A DNA stretch of 64,000 bases from JANMJD01 sp031371195 (GCA_031371195.1 JANMJD010000090.1:1-64000), one strand, 5' to 3'. Counted from the stretch's first letter, positions 15,887-25,069 are shown. The notes: generated from the sequence alone by a model not told the origin. Translations and numbers: made by a program.

Positions 15887-16621
15887 ATGCCCATCGAACG
15901 GATACGCGATGTCGTCGCCGATGTCGGGTGCGGTGCGGTGGCGTCCCACCGATCAGCGGCATTCCTGTGGGGTCTGATCCCCGAACGCGACACCATCGAT
16001 GTCGTTGTCTCGCGCGCCCATCGGCCTCGTCCACGACCGGGCGTGGTCATCCACCGGGCCACCACGCTCGGCGAATTCGAGATCAGCAGCCGCAACGGGG
16101 TGCGGTGCACCAATCCGCTGCGAACGCTGGCCGACCTGGGCGCGGTCGAACCTGCAGTCGTCCAAGCGGCGTTGACACATGCCGCTGTGTCCCGCTTGGT
16201 CATCCCATCTGCTGCGGCCGCGGCGTTGGATCGATTGTCGGTTCGAGGTCGGCCGGGGCTCGGGCCGCTGAGAGCGGCGATAGATGACTGGCCGACCATG
16301 GTCAACGAGCCGGACAGCGAACTCGAGGTGATCATCGGTCGCCTCCTTCGAGACGCCAACCTCCGCGGGTTCGAATTCCACCCGTTCATCGAGGGATTCG
16401 AGGTGGACTTTGCCCACCGGACCCGGCGGATCGTGCTCGAAGGTGACGGCTTCGAGTTCCACTCCAGCCGGGCCGCTTTCGAGAACGACCGGCTGCGCGA
16501 CGCAACGCTTGCCTCGACCGGTTGGCTCGTGGTGAGGGTGACGTGGTGGCATGTTGCCGAACACCCGGGCGAGGTCGTCGACCGTTTGCGCGGCACCCTG
16601 TGGCACCGTGAGGCCGAGTAG
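15887..16621 (+). CDS. AbiEi-like / DUF559 nuclease-fold protein, 244 aa
   Basis: The N-terminal half (residues ~10-120: VASHRSAAFLWGL, VVVSRAHRPRPRPGVVIHRATTL, CTNPLRTLADLGA) looks like the DNA-binding part of AbiEi-type antitoxin proteins common in actinobacteria. The C-terminal half (NEPDSELEVIIGRLL, EVDFAHRTRRIVLEGDG, FENDRLRDATLASTGWLVVRVTWW) fits the DUF559 restriction-endonuclease/Vsr-like fold. The Glu (NEPDSE), Asp (EVDFA) and Glu (VLEGDG) are the expected metal-site positions. No AbiEii-type toxin is adjacent, so toxin-antitoxin action is doubtful. The gene is alone between sucD and xseA, bracketed by two related palindromic elements; its stop codon shares a base with the second. 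Confidence 0.7.
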   Translation: MPIERIRDVVADVGCGAVASHRSAAFLWGLIPERDTIDVVVSRAHRPRPRPGVVIHRATTLGEFEISSRNGVRCTNPLRTLADLGAVEPAVVQAALTHAAVSRLVIPSAAAAALDRLSVRGRPGLGPLRAAIDDWPTMVNEPDSELEVIIGRLLRDANLRGFEFHPFIEGFEVDFAHRTRRIVLEGDGFEFHSSRAAFENDRLRDATLASTGWLVVRVTWWHVAEHPGEVVDRLRGTLWHREAE

Positions 16622-16690
16622 TGCTCCCAGCTATTCGTTCCGGGCTCTTCCATCAGGCAGACGTGGCGCGCGGGCAATAGCCGGGAGCGG
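16621..16690. repeat. ~70-bp imperfect palindromic element, copy 2
   Basis: Arms GTGCTCCCAGCTATT and AATAGCCGGGAGCGG pair with the same unpaired A/C position seen in copy 1 (15775-15846). It overlaps the last base of the DUF559 gene stop codon and ends 31 bp before the xseA start. The centre differs from copy 1, so only the arms are conserved. Confidence 0.7.
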
Positions 16691-16721
16691 TGGGGCGAGG
16701 CACTGTTCGTAGACTGCCGGG

Positions 16722-18134
16722 GTGAGTCAGCCGAGTTTCGACCTGGAGTTCGATGGCGACGACGGCGGTTTGATCACGTTCACCGTCGGTGAACTGGGCG
16801 ACGCCATCAACGGAGCGCTGCGCAAAGGCTTTTTCGAGGGAGTCTGGGTCCGCGGCGAGATCCAGGGGTGGCGGGAAGGTCCCAACGGCCACGCGTACTT
16901 CAACCTGGTCGACGACACTGCCGGAGTGAAGGCGACGATCGCCGTGTCGTTCTTTGCCAACGTGCGGATGAAGCTGCGTCCGATGCTGGTCAAGCACCGC
17001 CTGCGCCTCGGGGATGGGATGAAGGTCCGCATCCACGGCTTCCTCGACTACTACTCGCCCAACGGGCGGCTCGGTCTGAAGATGGGCGGAATCGATCCGC
17101 GCTACACCCTCGGCGAGATCGCCCTGGCCAAGGACGAACTGGTTCGAAAGCTGGTGGCCGAAGGCCTCTACGACGCCAACCGGAGCCGGACGCTACCTCT
17201 CGTACCGTTGCGGATCGGGGTTGTGACCAGCGTCGGGAGCGCGGCGTGGCACGACTTCAGCCATGAACTCGAGGTGAGCGGCATCGGCTTCCGCCTGGTC
17301 GTCGCCGATGTCCGCGTCCAGGGCGAATGGGCGGTCGGGATGATCGCCGGTGCGATTCGCACGTTGTCGGCTCGCGCCGGTGTCCCCGGCACGGGCGTGC
17401 GTCGGGCACTCGATGTGATCGTCGTCGTGCGCGGGGGCGGAGCCCGCACCGATCTGGCGGCGTTCGATGCCGAAGCCGTCGCCCGGGCGATCGCCGAGGC
17501 GCCGGTGCCGGTCCTCACCGGCCTCGGTCACGAGATCGACCGCTCCGTCGCCGACGAGGTGGCGTTCCGCTCGTTGAAGACTCCCACGGCCTGTGCCGGT
17601 GCCCTCATCGAACAGGTTCTCGTCTTCCGCGAGCGGAGCGAGACGGCGTGGCGGGCGACGGCGCGCATTGCTACAGTACGACTCGACCGCCACGAGCAGC
17701 GCCTTGCCGATGTCTCGTTGCGGGTCTCGAACCGCACCCGATCGGCCGCGGCAATCGCCACGGAGCGCCTCGATCGACACGCCGGGCGGATTCCGGCCAT
17801 CGCCCGGCAACGGATCGGTGAGCACTCGTCGTGCCTGGAACGGGCTGCAGGTCGCATGGGCGGCGAGGCGCGTCGCCATCTGGCCGTGGCCGGGATGCGC
17901 CTCGATGGCACCGAGGTGCGCATCCGCGACCTCGACCCGATCACGACGCTCGCCCGAGGATGGACGATCACCCGCCGCGCCGATGGGACGCTGGTGCGGG
18001 CGGTCGGCGACGTCGCTCCGGGCGACGAGCTGTTCACCGTGGTCGCCGACGGGACGATTCGCAGCGGGGTGCGCGGCGCGCCCATCATGTCGCATCCCGG
18101 TCCGAGCGACGGATCCGACGACGGAGCATCCTGA
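16722..18134 (+). CDS. xseA: Exodeoxyribonuclease VII large subunit
   Basis: Catalytic subunit of the single-strand exonuclease that works in both directions in repair and recombination. The 470-aa protein has the N-terminal OB-fold (TVGELGDAINGAL, VRGEIQGW, GHAYFNLVDD), the catalytic domain with LPLVPLRIGVVTSVGSAAWHDF, RGGGARTDLAAFDAEAVARAIA and GLGHEIDRSVADEVA, and a long Arg-rich coiled-coil region (~310-410). The start is GTG 16722. It overlaps xseB by 4 bp (ATGA), as expected for a coupled pair. Confidence 0.95.
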   Translation: MSQPSFDLEFDGDDGGLITFTVGELGDAINGALRKGFFEGVWVRGEIQGWREGPNGHAYFNLVDDTAGVKATIAVSFFANVRMKLRPMLVKHRLRLGDGMKVRIHGFLDYYSPNGRLGLKMGGIDPRYTLGEIALAKDELVRKLVAEGLYDANRSRTLPLVPLRIGVVTSVGSAAWHDFSHELEVSGIGFRLVVADVRVQGEWAVGMIAGAIRTLSARAGVPGTGVRRALDVIVVVRGGGARTDLAAFDAEAVARAIAEAPVPVLTGLGHEIDRSVADEVAFRSLKTPTACAGALIEQVLVFRERSETAWRATARIATVRLDRHEQRLADVSLRVSNRTRSAAAIATERLDRHAGRIPAIARQRIGEHSSCLERAAGRMGGEARRHLAVAGMRLDGTEVRIRDLDPITTLARGWTITRRADGTLVRAVGDVAPGDELFTVVADGTIRSGVRGAPIMSHPGPSDGSDDGAS

Positions 18135-18337
18135 TGAACGACGACGACGATCTGACCTACCCCGCAGCGCTGGGCGAACTGGAGTCGATCCTGGCCGACC
18201 TGGAACGTGATTCGGTCGACGTCGACCGATTGGCCGAGCGGGTCAAACGCGCCTCGCAGCTGATCCGGTTCTGCCGCGCCCGCATCGGCAACGCCCAACT
18301 CGAGATCGAGCAGATCGTCAGCGAACTCGACGGCTGA
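18134..18337 (+). CDS. xseB: Exodeoxyribonuclease VII small subunit
   Basis: A 67-aa small subunit with the family pattern LTYPAALGELESILADLE followed by DVDRLAERVKRASQLIRFCRARI. It forms the helical hairpin that binds the XseA coiled coil. The ATG overlaps the xseA stop (ATGA). Immediately after its stop codon the sequence is still recognisable as an FkbM methyltransferase remnant. Confidence 0.93.
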   Translation: MNDDDDLTYPAALGELESILADLERDSVDVDRLAERVKRASQLIRFCRARIGNAQLEIEQIVSELDG

Positions 18338-18338
18338 C

Positions 18339-18952
18339 GTCATCGCGTCGGCCGCCCGCACAGCGAACGCTGCTCCGGCCCGTCGCAAAATCGTCGGCAA
18401 CGGGCTCGACGAGCGAGTCACCCTGCACCAACGCGGGTTGGGCGCCGTGGCCGGGCGCGCCGTGCTCGAACTCTCGACGTTCAACCAGGGTGATCACCGG
18501 TCACCGCCGTGCCGGCGGGTCGCAAGCCGACGGTCGACATTGAGGTCGTCACCCTCGACTCCATGATCGGTGATCGCCGACCTGACCTGCTCAAACTCGA
18601 CACACAAGGCTCCGAGGTCGGCATCCTCGACGGCGGCCGCCGGGCGTGGGCGCCGCGCCCCGGATCGGTCGACCCGGTGATCGTGTTGGAGTTCTGGCCG
18701 TATGGCCTGCAGCACTGCGGCACGTCGGTCGCCCGGCTGATCGCCCAGCTCGCCGAGTTGATCGACGTGACCCACCGGTGCTTCGAGATCGTCGAATGGC
18801 GCACCGCCCTCGATCGGCTGAGCCTCGTCGACCTCGAGCGGATGGTCACCGTCGGCGGCTATTGCGCCGAGATGAAGGGGTTCACCGACCTGCTGCTCGC
18901 GCCGATCGCTCGCGTCGACGAGATCTCCGAGCTGATCACGCCGCCGGGCTGA
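18339..18952 (+). pseudogene. FkbM-family methyltransferase remnant, 5'-truncated and frameshifted
   Basis: In one frame (codons from 18339) the sequence reads VIASAARTANAAPARRKIVGNGLDERV and then GLGAVAGRAVLELSTFNQGDH. This resembles the middle of an FkbM SAM-dependent methyltransferase. After about 18502 the frame must shift by one base (a single-base loss would do) to continue as TAVPAGRKPTVDIEVVTLDSMIGDRRPDLLKLDTQGSEVGILDGG, the C-terminal half of the family, which runs to the TGA at 18950-18952. The N-terminal SAM-binding part is missing and the remnant begins at the xseB stop. The 147-aa open frame from GTG 18509 could still be translated but would not make a working enzyme. Confidence 0.7.
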
Positions 18953-18962
18953 TCACGCCGGG

Positions 18963-19069
18963 CGTCGGACCATCGTCGAACCATGCGGTCCGTCGGATCA
19001 GGCGGTCCGTCGGATCAGGCGGGCCGTCGGACCATCGTCGAACGGTGCGGGCCGTCGGATCAGGCCGGC
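18963..19069. repeat. Imperfect tandem repeat, two ~63-bp units with nested shorter copies
   Basis: The block CGTCGGACCATCGTCGAAC (18963-18981) recurs at 19026 onward. After each, GCGG[T/G]CCGTCGGATCAGG follows; this shorter motif occurs three times. It lies between the FkbM remnant and the 3' end of the convergent acyltransferase gene and encodes nothing visible. It may have arisen with the decay of the neighbouring gene. Confidence 0.75.
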
Positions 19070-19085
19070 GAACGATGCCCACCGG

Positions 19086-21092
19086 TCAGCGGATGATCCG
19101 ACCGAGTAACCAGGCGAGCACCTCGGGGGCACGATCGGGATCGAAGTGGACACCATCGCGCATGCGGACATCGACGCAGTGGCTCGGACCCGTCGGGCAG
19201 ACCAGCTCTGCGAGATCGATCACCTCGACATTGGGGCGCTGCGCCGCCGCGTCGCGCAGCATGTGGCGCACGCACTGCACCCGGCGCACGTGGTCGGCCG
19301 GGTAGATCCACCGCGATTGATCCGTCGACCATGCCGGCAGGATCACCACCGTTCTGCCGGCGCGCGTGACCAGCAGGTCGAGGCGGGCGACGATGTCGGC
19401 CTCGTACCAGGCCGTCATTTCCTCGCTGCACGGTCCGCGCCAGACACCGTCGAGTTCGCGGTCGACGACGATCCCCTGGCCGGCGAGAACGACGGCAACG
19501 GCCGTGGCATCACCCGCCGTCGCCCGACCGTCGACGGTCGATAGCGCCTCCGGATGGGCGGAGAACGCCTCCGGGTACCACCGGGTCCAGTCCTGACAGG
19601 TGTCGGGCACGGCGAGCCGCGTGCCGTCGGCTCCACGACCGGCGGGCATGCCACGGGCCCCGTCACACCCCTCGACGGCCGCATCAACGACCGAAACATC
19701 ACTCGGGATGATCGCTGCGCCGTCGCGCAACAGCCAGTCGGCAACCGAATCGCCGAAGACGACGACCCGGGGCGGGGTGGGCGGAATCGTCGTCGTCGGA
19801 CCGGGATCGTTCGATGAATCGGCGATCGATACCGCAACGGCGACCGGCTCGGGGGCCGGCGCGGCGTTCACGACGCGAATCTGCGGGGTCTCGCCGGCGG
19901 ACGCCGCAGGGACGGCGGCAACCGGCAGAATCGACAGCCCGGCGCACGCGGCTGTGCCCGCTGCCAGGGCGCCAAGACCGCCGGTCACGGTGAGGCGGGC
20001 CGGCCAGCGATGCGTGCGCACCCGCATCTCGATCAACCGGTACGAGAACTCCGACACCGCGAGCGACAGACCGATGCGGGCGGCAAACAGCGCGATCGGC
20101 GACCAACCCACCCGCGGTGACGACAACACGACGCTGATCGGCCAGTGGTAGAGGTACAGCCCATAGCTGATCCGCCCCAGTCGGCGCAGCGGAGCCCAGG
20201 ACAGCATGCGGGAGATCCAGCCTTCGCGCACCGAGGCATTGAGCACCAACGCGCTGAGCACGGCGAACATGGGCAATCCACCCCGATACAGCCACGCCGA
20301 ACCCAGGGTGGTCACCGAGAACACGACGAGCATGATCGCCAGTGCGCCCCCGCCGACCACCTGGGCGCCGCGGGCCCGACGAGCGGCGCCGAGCGGTACC
20401 GCAAGCGCGACCAATCCGCCGATGGCGATCTCGGCGAGGCGGGTGTGGGTGGCGAGGTACACGACGTTGCGGTCGTCGCCGACGAGCGCGCCGACCACCG
20501 AGATCGCCGTGACCACGGCGAACGCCCAGGCCAATGTGCGCCGCAGCCGCTCGGGTGACCGCCACCGCACGGCGAGGGCGACCAGCAGGGGAAAGACGAT
20601 GTACCACTGCTCCTCGATCGCCAACGACCACAGATGGTCGAGGACGCCCGGGCCTTGCCACAGTTCGGCGTAGCTGACGTGCTGGGTGATTTGCAGCCAA
20701 TTGCTGGTGTACGTCAGACCGCCGATGATCTGGCGCTCGGTGCGGCCGGCCACATCGACGAAGCGGGCCAAAACGACGACGCCGGTCAGCAGCGCGACGA
20801 GCGCCGGAAGGAGGCGTCGCACCCGGCGCGCGTAGAACGCCATCACGTCGAGACGCCCTCGCTCGGCGACCTCGGTGAGCGCCAGGCTGGTGATCAGGTA
20901 CCCGCTCAACGTGAAGAACAACGAGACGCCGAGGAATCCGCCCGGCAGCCAGCCTGCAGGCGCCGCATGGAACACGACGACCGCGAGGACGGCCAGCCCG
21001 CGCAGGCCATCGAGGGCGCCGATGTGGACCCGCGGCTGTTCGGTCGCGAACCGACCGGTTGAATCCGGCTCCGATGCGGCGTCGTCACCCAC
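19086..21092 (-). CDS. Acyltransferase-3 / SGNH-domain membrane protein (OafA/YrhL type)
   Basis: An integral membrane O-acyltransferase, about 668 aa from the GTG at 21092. The N-terminal acyltransferase-3 domain starts with HIGALDGLRGLAVLAVVVFHA and has the conserved SLFFTLSGYLI, HLWSLAIEEQWYIVFPL and ISYGLYLYHWPI; roughly ten membrane helices follow to residue ~370. The extracytoplasmic C-terminal SGNH domain has the nucleophile motif VVFGDSVADWLL and the C-terminal VHFDPDRAPE with its His. Such proteins move acyl groups onto cell-surface polysaccharide or glycolipid. The ORF extends to 21164 but that region overlaps the divergent gene. Confidence 0.9.
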   Translation of the reverse strand: MGDDAASEPDSTGRFATEQPRVHIGALDGLRGLAVLAVVVFHAAPAGWLPGGFLGVSLFFTLSGYLITSLALTEVAERGRLDVMAFYARRVRRLLPALVALLTGVVVLARFVDVAGRTERQIIGGLTYTSNWLQITQHVSYAELWQGPGVLDHLWSLAIEEQWYIVFPLLVALAVRWRSPERLRRTLAWAFAVVTAISVVGALVGDDRNVVYLATHTRLAEIAIGGLVALAVPLGAARRARGAQVVGGGALAIMLVVFSVTTLGSAWLYRGGLPMFAVLSALVLNASVREGWISRMLSWAPLRRLGRISYGLYLYHWPISVVLSSPRVGWSPIALFAARIGLSLAVSEFSYRLIEMRVRTHRWPARLTVTGGLGALAAGTAACAGLSILPVAAVPAASAGETPQIRVVNAAPAPEPVAVAVSIADSSNDPGPTTTIPPTPPRVVVFGDSVADWLLRDGAAIIPSDVSVVDAAVEGCDGARGMPAGRGADGTRLAVPDTCQDWTRWYPEAFSAHPEALSTVDGRATAGDATAVAVVLAGQGIVVDRELDGVWRGPCSEEMTAWYEADIVARLDLLVTRAGRTVVILPAWSTDQSRWIYPADHVRRVQCVRHMLRDAAAQRPNVEVIDLAELVCPTGPSHCVDVRMRDGVHFDPDRAPEVLAWLLGRIIR

Positions 21093-21179
21093 ACCGGCAG
21101 GGTAGTGGCTTGGCCTCCCCGAGTTCTTGGTGTAGGCATGCAGTCCATGGTCGGACGCCGTCAACGAGACTCACGACCC

Positions 21180-22430
21180 ATGCCGGGTGACGACGAGATC
21201 GTGATGATCGAACTACTCGACGAGCAGGGCGAACACGACGGCGGTGATGTGGCGTTCGGCATGGGCCGCCGCCGCGCATCAACGCCGGGCGAGGAGTCGC
21301 AGCATCGCCGTAAGGTCGCCCTGGGCTTACTCGGTGCTGTTGCCCTGGGCGGGGCCATTTGGTTCGTCGGGCGCAACGACAAGACCCCTGCCGACAGGAG
21401 CCCCGCCGTCACCTCCGCGTCCGCGCCGGTTTCAGGCACGACCATCGCACCCCAGGGAGAGGTTCCGCCCCTCCCCCCATTCACCGACACCGCGGCGGAC
21501 GGCACCGCTGCCACCGAACCGCCGACCGTGGCACCGACCACCGTGTTCGATGCCGGCGTCGGCCAGATCATCCCGACCGACACGTCGGTGGGGCTCTACG
21601 TCACATCGGAGGATCATCCCGATCGGGTGCTGCGGCTCGACATGGGCACCGGCATCGTCAGCGAGACCGCCGAGCCGGCGGTCGGCCGGGCGCACGCCGT
21701 GCTCGCCGGGGCCGACGGGTTGGTCGTCGTCGACGATCGGACTGTCGGAGCGGACGCCTACAACGTGGTGATCAGCCCAGATGGCACCGTTTGGAAACCC
21801 AATCAGGCCGGTGACGGGATCGAACAGATCGATCCGGTCTCGGGGAATCTCCTGCGCTCGGCGACACCGCCGCCCGGTTCGCTGTTCGGCGCTGCCGTGG
21901 TCGGCGTGTTGGCGGACGGTCGTCCGGTGGTCATCGGTCCCGACATCCATGCTTACGCCGTCGGTGCCGACAACACCTTCGAACGAATCGGTGATGGCTT
22001 CCTGCTCGGCGCTCAGCCGGGGGGATACTGGGAGTCGAGTTGTGACCCGACGGCCGTCTGCCAGATGGTCATCCACGGTGTCGGCCAACCGGTGCTCTCC
22101 CTGCCGTCGATCGGCGACAATCAGACGTTGTCGGTGACAATGGCTCCGTCGGGACGCTTCGCACTGGTGGTGACCGACGGCCGGCCCGCAATTCTCGACC
22201 TGGCGACCGGCACCCCTACCGATCTGCAAGCAACCGGCCTGACGGCGCCCAACGTCGGCAACTACTTCGGTCAGCCGGCCGTCGGGCTGTGGTACGGCCC
22301 CGACGATCGATATGTGATGTTCCCGACGGACAACAACGTCGGCGTGTACGACACGACGACGGGCGAACTGCGGGTCGTGCCGTTGCCCGACGGAGTGTTC
22401 AACCCGACTTTGCTCGGATTCGCCCCGTAA
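21180..22430 (+). CDS. Membrane-anchored extracytoplasmic protein, propeller-like, 416 aa
   Basis: A short acidic cytoplasmic N-terminus, one membrane segment (KVALGLLGAVALGGAIWFVG, near residues 44-63), a Pro/Thr-rich linker and a ~300-residue external domain. That domain shows repeated short strands ending in D/G turns (for example VLRLDMGTGIVSET, NVVISPDGTVWKP, GVYDTTTGELRVVPLPDG), which suggests a beta-propeller. One Cys pair (SSCDPTAVCQ) is present. No catalytic motif was recognised. The start is uncertain: ATG 21180 is used, and ATGs at 21138 and 21147 are in frame. It is divergent from the acyltransferase. Confidence 0.7.
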   Translation: MPGDDEIVMIELLDEQGEHDGGDVAFGMGRRRASTPGEESQHRRKVALGLLGAVALGGAIWFVGRNDKTPADRSPAVTSASAPVSGTTIAPQGEVPPLPPFTDTAADGTAATEPPTVAPTTVFDAGVGQIIPTDTSVGLYVTSEDHPDRVLRLDMGTGIVSETAEPAVGRAHAVLAGADGLVVVDDRTVGADAYNVVISPDGTVWKPNQAGDGIEQIDPVSGNLLRSATPPPGSLFGAAVVGVLADGRPVVIGPDIHAYAVGADNTFERIGDGFLLGAQPGGYWESSCDPTAVCQMVIHGVGQPVLSLPSIGDNQTLSVTMAPSGRFALVVTDGRPAILDLATGTPTDLQATGLTAPNVGNYFGQPAVGLWYGPDDRYVMFPTDNNVGVYDTTTGELRVVPLPDGVFNPTLLGFAP

Positions 22431-22510
22431 CCGACATCAGCGGCAGAATCTCGGCGTTCTCTTGAGGCTCCATCCGGCACGATCGGGCGGATTCTGCCTA
22501 GCCTGAGGAC

Positions 22511-23566
22511 GTGCCATCACCGCCGGCCTCGCTGACGTCGATTGCGCAGACGGTTGAAGCTCGCCTGATTGCGCTCCTCAACGAGGAGGAAGCCCGTTGG
22601 GCGGCGCTCGACGGCGAGTTGCGCAGCCCGTTGGCGGCGATCCGCCAGCTGGTCGGGGCGGGAGGGAAGCGGCTCCGACCGGCGTTCTGCTACTGGGGAT
22701 TCGTCGGACTGGGCGGGTCGCCCGAAGATCAGGCGTGGATCGATGCCGGCGCCGCCTTCGAGCTGCTCCACGCCTTCGCCCTTTTCCACGACGACGTGAT
22801 GGACGGTTCGTCGACCCGCCGGGGCGAGCGCACCACCCACCTCACCTATGCCGACCGCCACCTCGAGGGCAACTGGACAGGTGAGGCCCGTCGGTTCGGC
22901 GAGGGCGTTGCCATCCTCGTCGGTGACCTCGCCTTCGTCTATGCCGATCAGCTGTTGCACGATGCGCCGGTGGTGGCCCGCCGACTGTGGACCGAGTTGC
23001 GTATCGAGCTCAACATCGGTCAATACCTCGACATCCTCGGGACCGCCCGATCCGAGCGCAGCCGGCAGGTGGCATCGCGGATCGCCAGGTTCAAGAGCGC
23101 CAAGTACACCATCGAACGCCCGCTGCATCTGGGGGCGATGCTCGCCGACCCGTCGGCCGAGGCGATCCTGCCCGCCCTTTCCGCCTATGGCCTCCCCCTC
23201 GGTGATGCCTTCCAGATGCGCGACGATGTGCTCGGGGCGTTCGGCGACGAGACGGTGACCGGCAAGCCGGTGGGCGACGACCTGCGCGAGGGTAAACCGA
23301 CACCGCTACTGGCGATCGCCCACGAACGGGCCACTGCCGCTCAGCTCGCCGTCCTGAACCGGGTGGGCCGCCCCAACCTCGACGACCGCGACATCGCCTG
23401 CGTCCAGCAGGTGCTCGTCGACACCGGAGCGCTGGCCGAGCTCGAGTCGCAGATCGACACGCTGACGGTGCAGGCCATCGACGCGCTCGAGTCGGTCGAT
23501 CTCGACGGGCGGGCCCGCCGGGCACTCGAGGAGTTGGCCCGCTTCGTCGCCTGGCGCAGCGCGTGA
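22511..23566 (+). CDS. crtE: Geranylgeranyl diphosphate synthase (carotenoid cluster)
   Basis: A trans-polyprenyl synthase that builds the C20 precursor of carotenoids from IPP and allylic diphosphates. The 351-aa protein has GGKRLRPAF near residue 51, the first Asp-rich motif FHDDVMDGSSTRRG (DDxxD at about 95-99) and the second DDVLGAFGD near 237. FELLHAFALFHDD puts Ala-Leu before the first motif, consistent with a C20 rather than C15 product, though chain length is inferred. It is the first gene of the run; crtI starts 3 bp after its stop. The starting GTG is at 22511. Confidence 0.9.
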   Translation: MPSPPASLTSIAQTVEARLIALLNEEEARWAALDGELRSPLAAIRQLVGAGGKRLRPAFCYWGFVGLGGSPEDQAWIDAGAAFELLHAFALFHDDVMDGSSTRRGERTTHLTYADRHLEGNWTGEARRFGEGVAILVGDLAFVYADQLLHDAPVVARRLWTELRIELNIGQYLDILGTARSERSRQVASRIARFKSAKYTIERPLHLGAMLADPSAEAILPALSAYGLPLGDAFQMRDDVLGAFGDETVTGKPVGDDLREGKPTPLLAIAHERATAAQLAVLNRVGRPNLDDRDIACVQQVLVDTGALAELESQIDTLTVQAIDALESVDLDGRARRALEELARFVAWRSA

Positions 23567-23569
23567 CCG

Positions 23570-25069
23570 ATGCCCAGTAGCGCCCAACGGGTCGTCGTCA
23601 TCGGTGCCGGGCTCGGCGGACTCTCGGCGGCAGCCCACCTCGTCGGGCTCGGCCACCGCGTCACGGTCATCGAGCGCGAATCCATCCCCGGCGGCCGAGC
23701 CGGTCTGATCGCCGAGCAGGGGTTCCGACTCGACAACGGCCCGACGGTGTTGACGATGCCCGAGCTGCTCGCCGACACGTTCCGGGCCGTGGGGGTCGAG
23801 ATGACCGACTATTGCCCGGTCCACCCGGTCGATCCGATGTACCGCGCCATCTACGCCGACGGGTCGACCCTGCGGATCTGGCATGACCGCCAACAGATGC
23901 TCGACGAGATCCGCTCGTTCGCGGGCCCGAAGGACGCCGCCGGGTTCGAGCGGTTCTGTAGCTGGTTGCACGAGCTGTACACGATCGAGATGGCTCACTT
24001 CATCGACGTCAACTTCGACTCGCCGCTCGACCTCCTGCGACCGATCGCCCCGGCGATCAAGCTGGTCCGCCTCGGCGGCTTCGGGAAGCTGGGCCGGCGC
24101 GTCGCCTCGTTCTTCGACGACGAGCGGTTGCGGCGGATCTTCTCGTTCCAGTCGATGTACGCCGGGCTCGCGCCATATGACGCGCTGGCCATCTACGCCG
24201 TGATCACCTACATGGACTCGGTGCGCGGGGTCTACTTTCCCGAGGGTGGGATGCATCGCATCGCCACCGGCCTCGCCGAGGCGATCACCGCCGCGGGCGG
24301 GACCATGCGATACGACACGCCCGCCGCCGCCGTCGTGCGCCACGCCGGGCCACGGGGCCGGGTGCGAGGAGTCTCGCTCGTGGACGGCGAGTTCATCGAG
24401 GCCGATGCCGTGGTCTGCAATCCCGACCTGCCCGTCGCGTATCGCACCCTGGTCGGGCCCGCCGTGAAGCCGCCGCGGGCCGCCCGGAGCGGCCACGGTC
24501 GGTATTCCCCCTCGTGCGTGTTGTGGGTGGCCGGTGTTCGCGGGCTGCCCCCGGCCGGAACAGCCCACCACAACATCCACTTCGGCGAGGGTTGGGATTC
24601 GGCGTTCACGGCGATCATCCGCGACGGGGTGAGGATGCCCGATCCGTCGATCCTGGTCACCGTCCACTCGCTCGACAGCCCCGACGCGGCGCCCGACGGC
24701 TGCACGTCGCTGTACGTGTTGGAGCCGACTCCCAACCTCGACGGACGTGTCGACTGGTCGGCCGAGGGCGACCGAATCGCCGCTGACCTGCGACGACGAG
24801 TCGCCGGGCTCGGCTACCCCACCGACGTCGTGGTGGAGAGAACGTACGACCCTCGGGATTGGGAGGCACTGGGGATGGAGCGGGGAACCCCGTTCGGCCT
24901 GGCCCACACCTTCTCGCAGACCGGGCCGTTTCGGCCCAACAACGTCGATCGTCAGGTCCCCGGCTTGGTGTTCGTCGGGTCGTCGACCGTGCCCGGAGTC
25001 GGCGTACCGATGGTGCTCGTCTCGGGAAAGCTGGCCGCAGCCCGAGTGCACGAGGCGGCACAACACTGA
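23570..25069 (+). CDS. crtI: Phytoene desaturase, CrtI type
   Basis: A 499-aa FAD-dependent desaturase that takes phytoene to lycopene (or to a less desaturated polyene). It has the N-terminal dinucleotide motif VVVIGAGLGGLSAAAHL (residues 7-23) with the acid residue at VIERESIPGGRAG, GFRLDNGPTVLTMPELL, GGMHRI, and the C-terminal signature THTFSQTGPFRPNN...GLVFVGSSTVPGVGVPMVLVSGKLAA, all typical of CrtI. It starts 3 bp after crtE; crtB follows after 60 bp. Confidence 0.93.
   Translation: MPSSAQRVVVIGAGLGGLSAAAHLVGLGHRVTVIERESIPGGRAGLIAEQGFRLDNGPTVLTMPELLADTFRAVGVEMTDYCPVHPVDPMYRAIYADGSTLRIWHDRQQMLDEIRSFAGPKDAAGFERFCSWLHELYTIEMAHFIDVNFDSPLDLLRPIAPAIKLVRLGGFGKLGRRVASFFDDERLRRIFSFQSMYAGLAPYDALAIYAVITYMDSVRGVYFPEGGMHRIATGLAEAITAAGGTMRYDTPAAAVVRHAGPRGRVRGVSLVDGEFIEADAVVCNPDLPVAYRTLVGPAVKPPRAARSGHGRYSPSCVLWVAGVRGLPPAGTAHHNIHFGEGWDSAFTAIIRDGVRMPDPSILVTVHSLDSPDAAPDGCTSLYVLEPTPNLDGRVDWSAEGDRIAADLRRRVAGLGYPTDVVVERTYDPRDWEALGMERGTPFGLAHTFSQTGPFRPNNVDRQVPGLVFVGSSTVPGVGVPMVLVSGKLAAARVHEAAQH

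Noticed and set aside
15775..16690. Integron gene cassette with attC sites
   Set aside because: The palindrome ends lack the RYYYAAC/GTTRRRY core sites and no integrase is near.
23306..25066. 586-codon minus-strand frame opposite crtI
   Set aside because: Shadow of crtI; crtI carries full family motifs.
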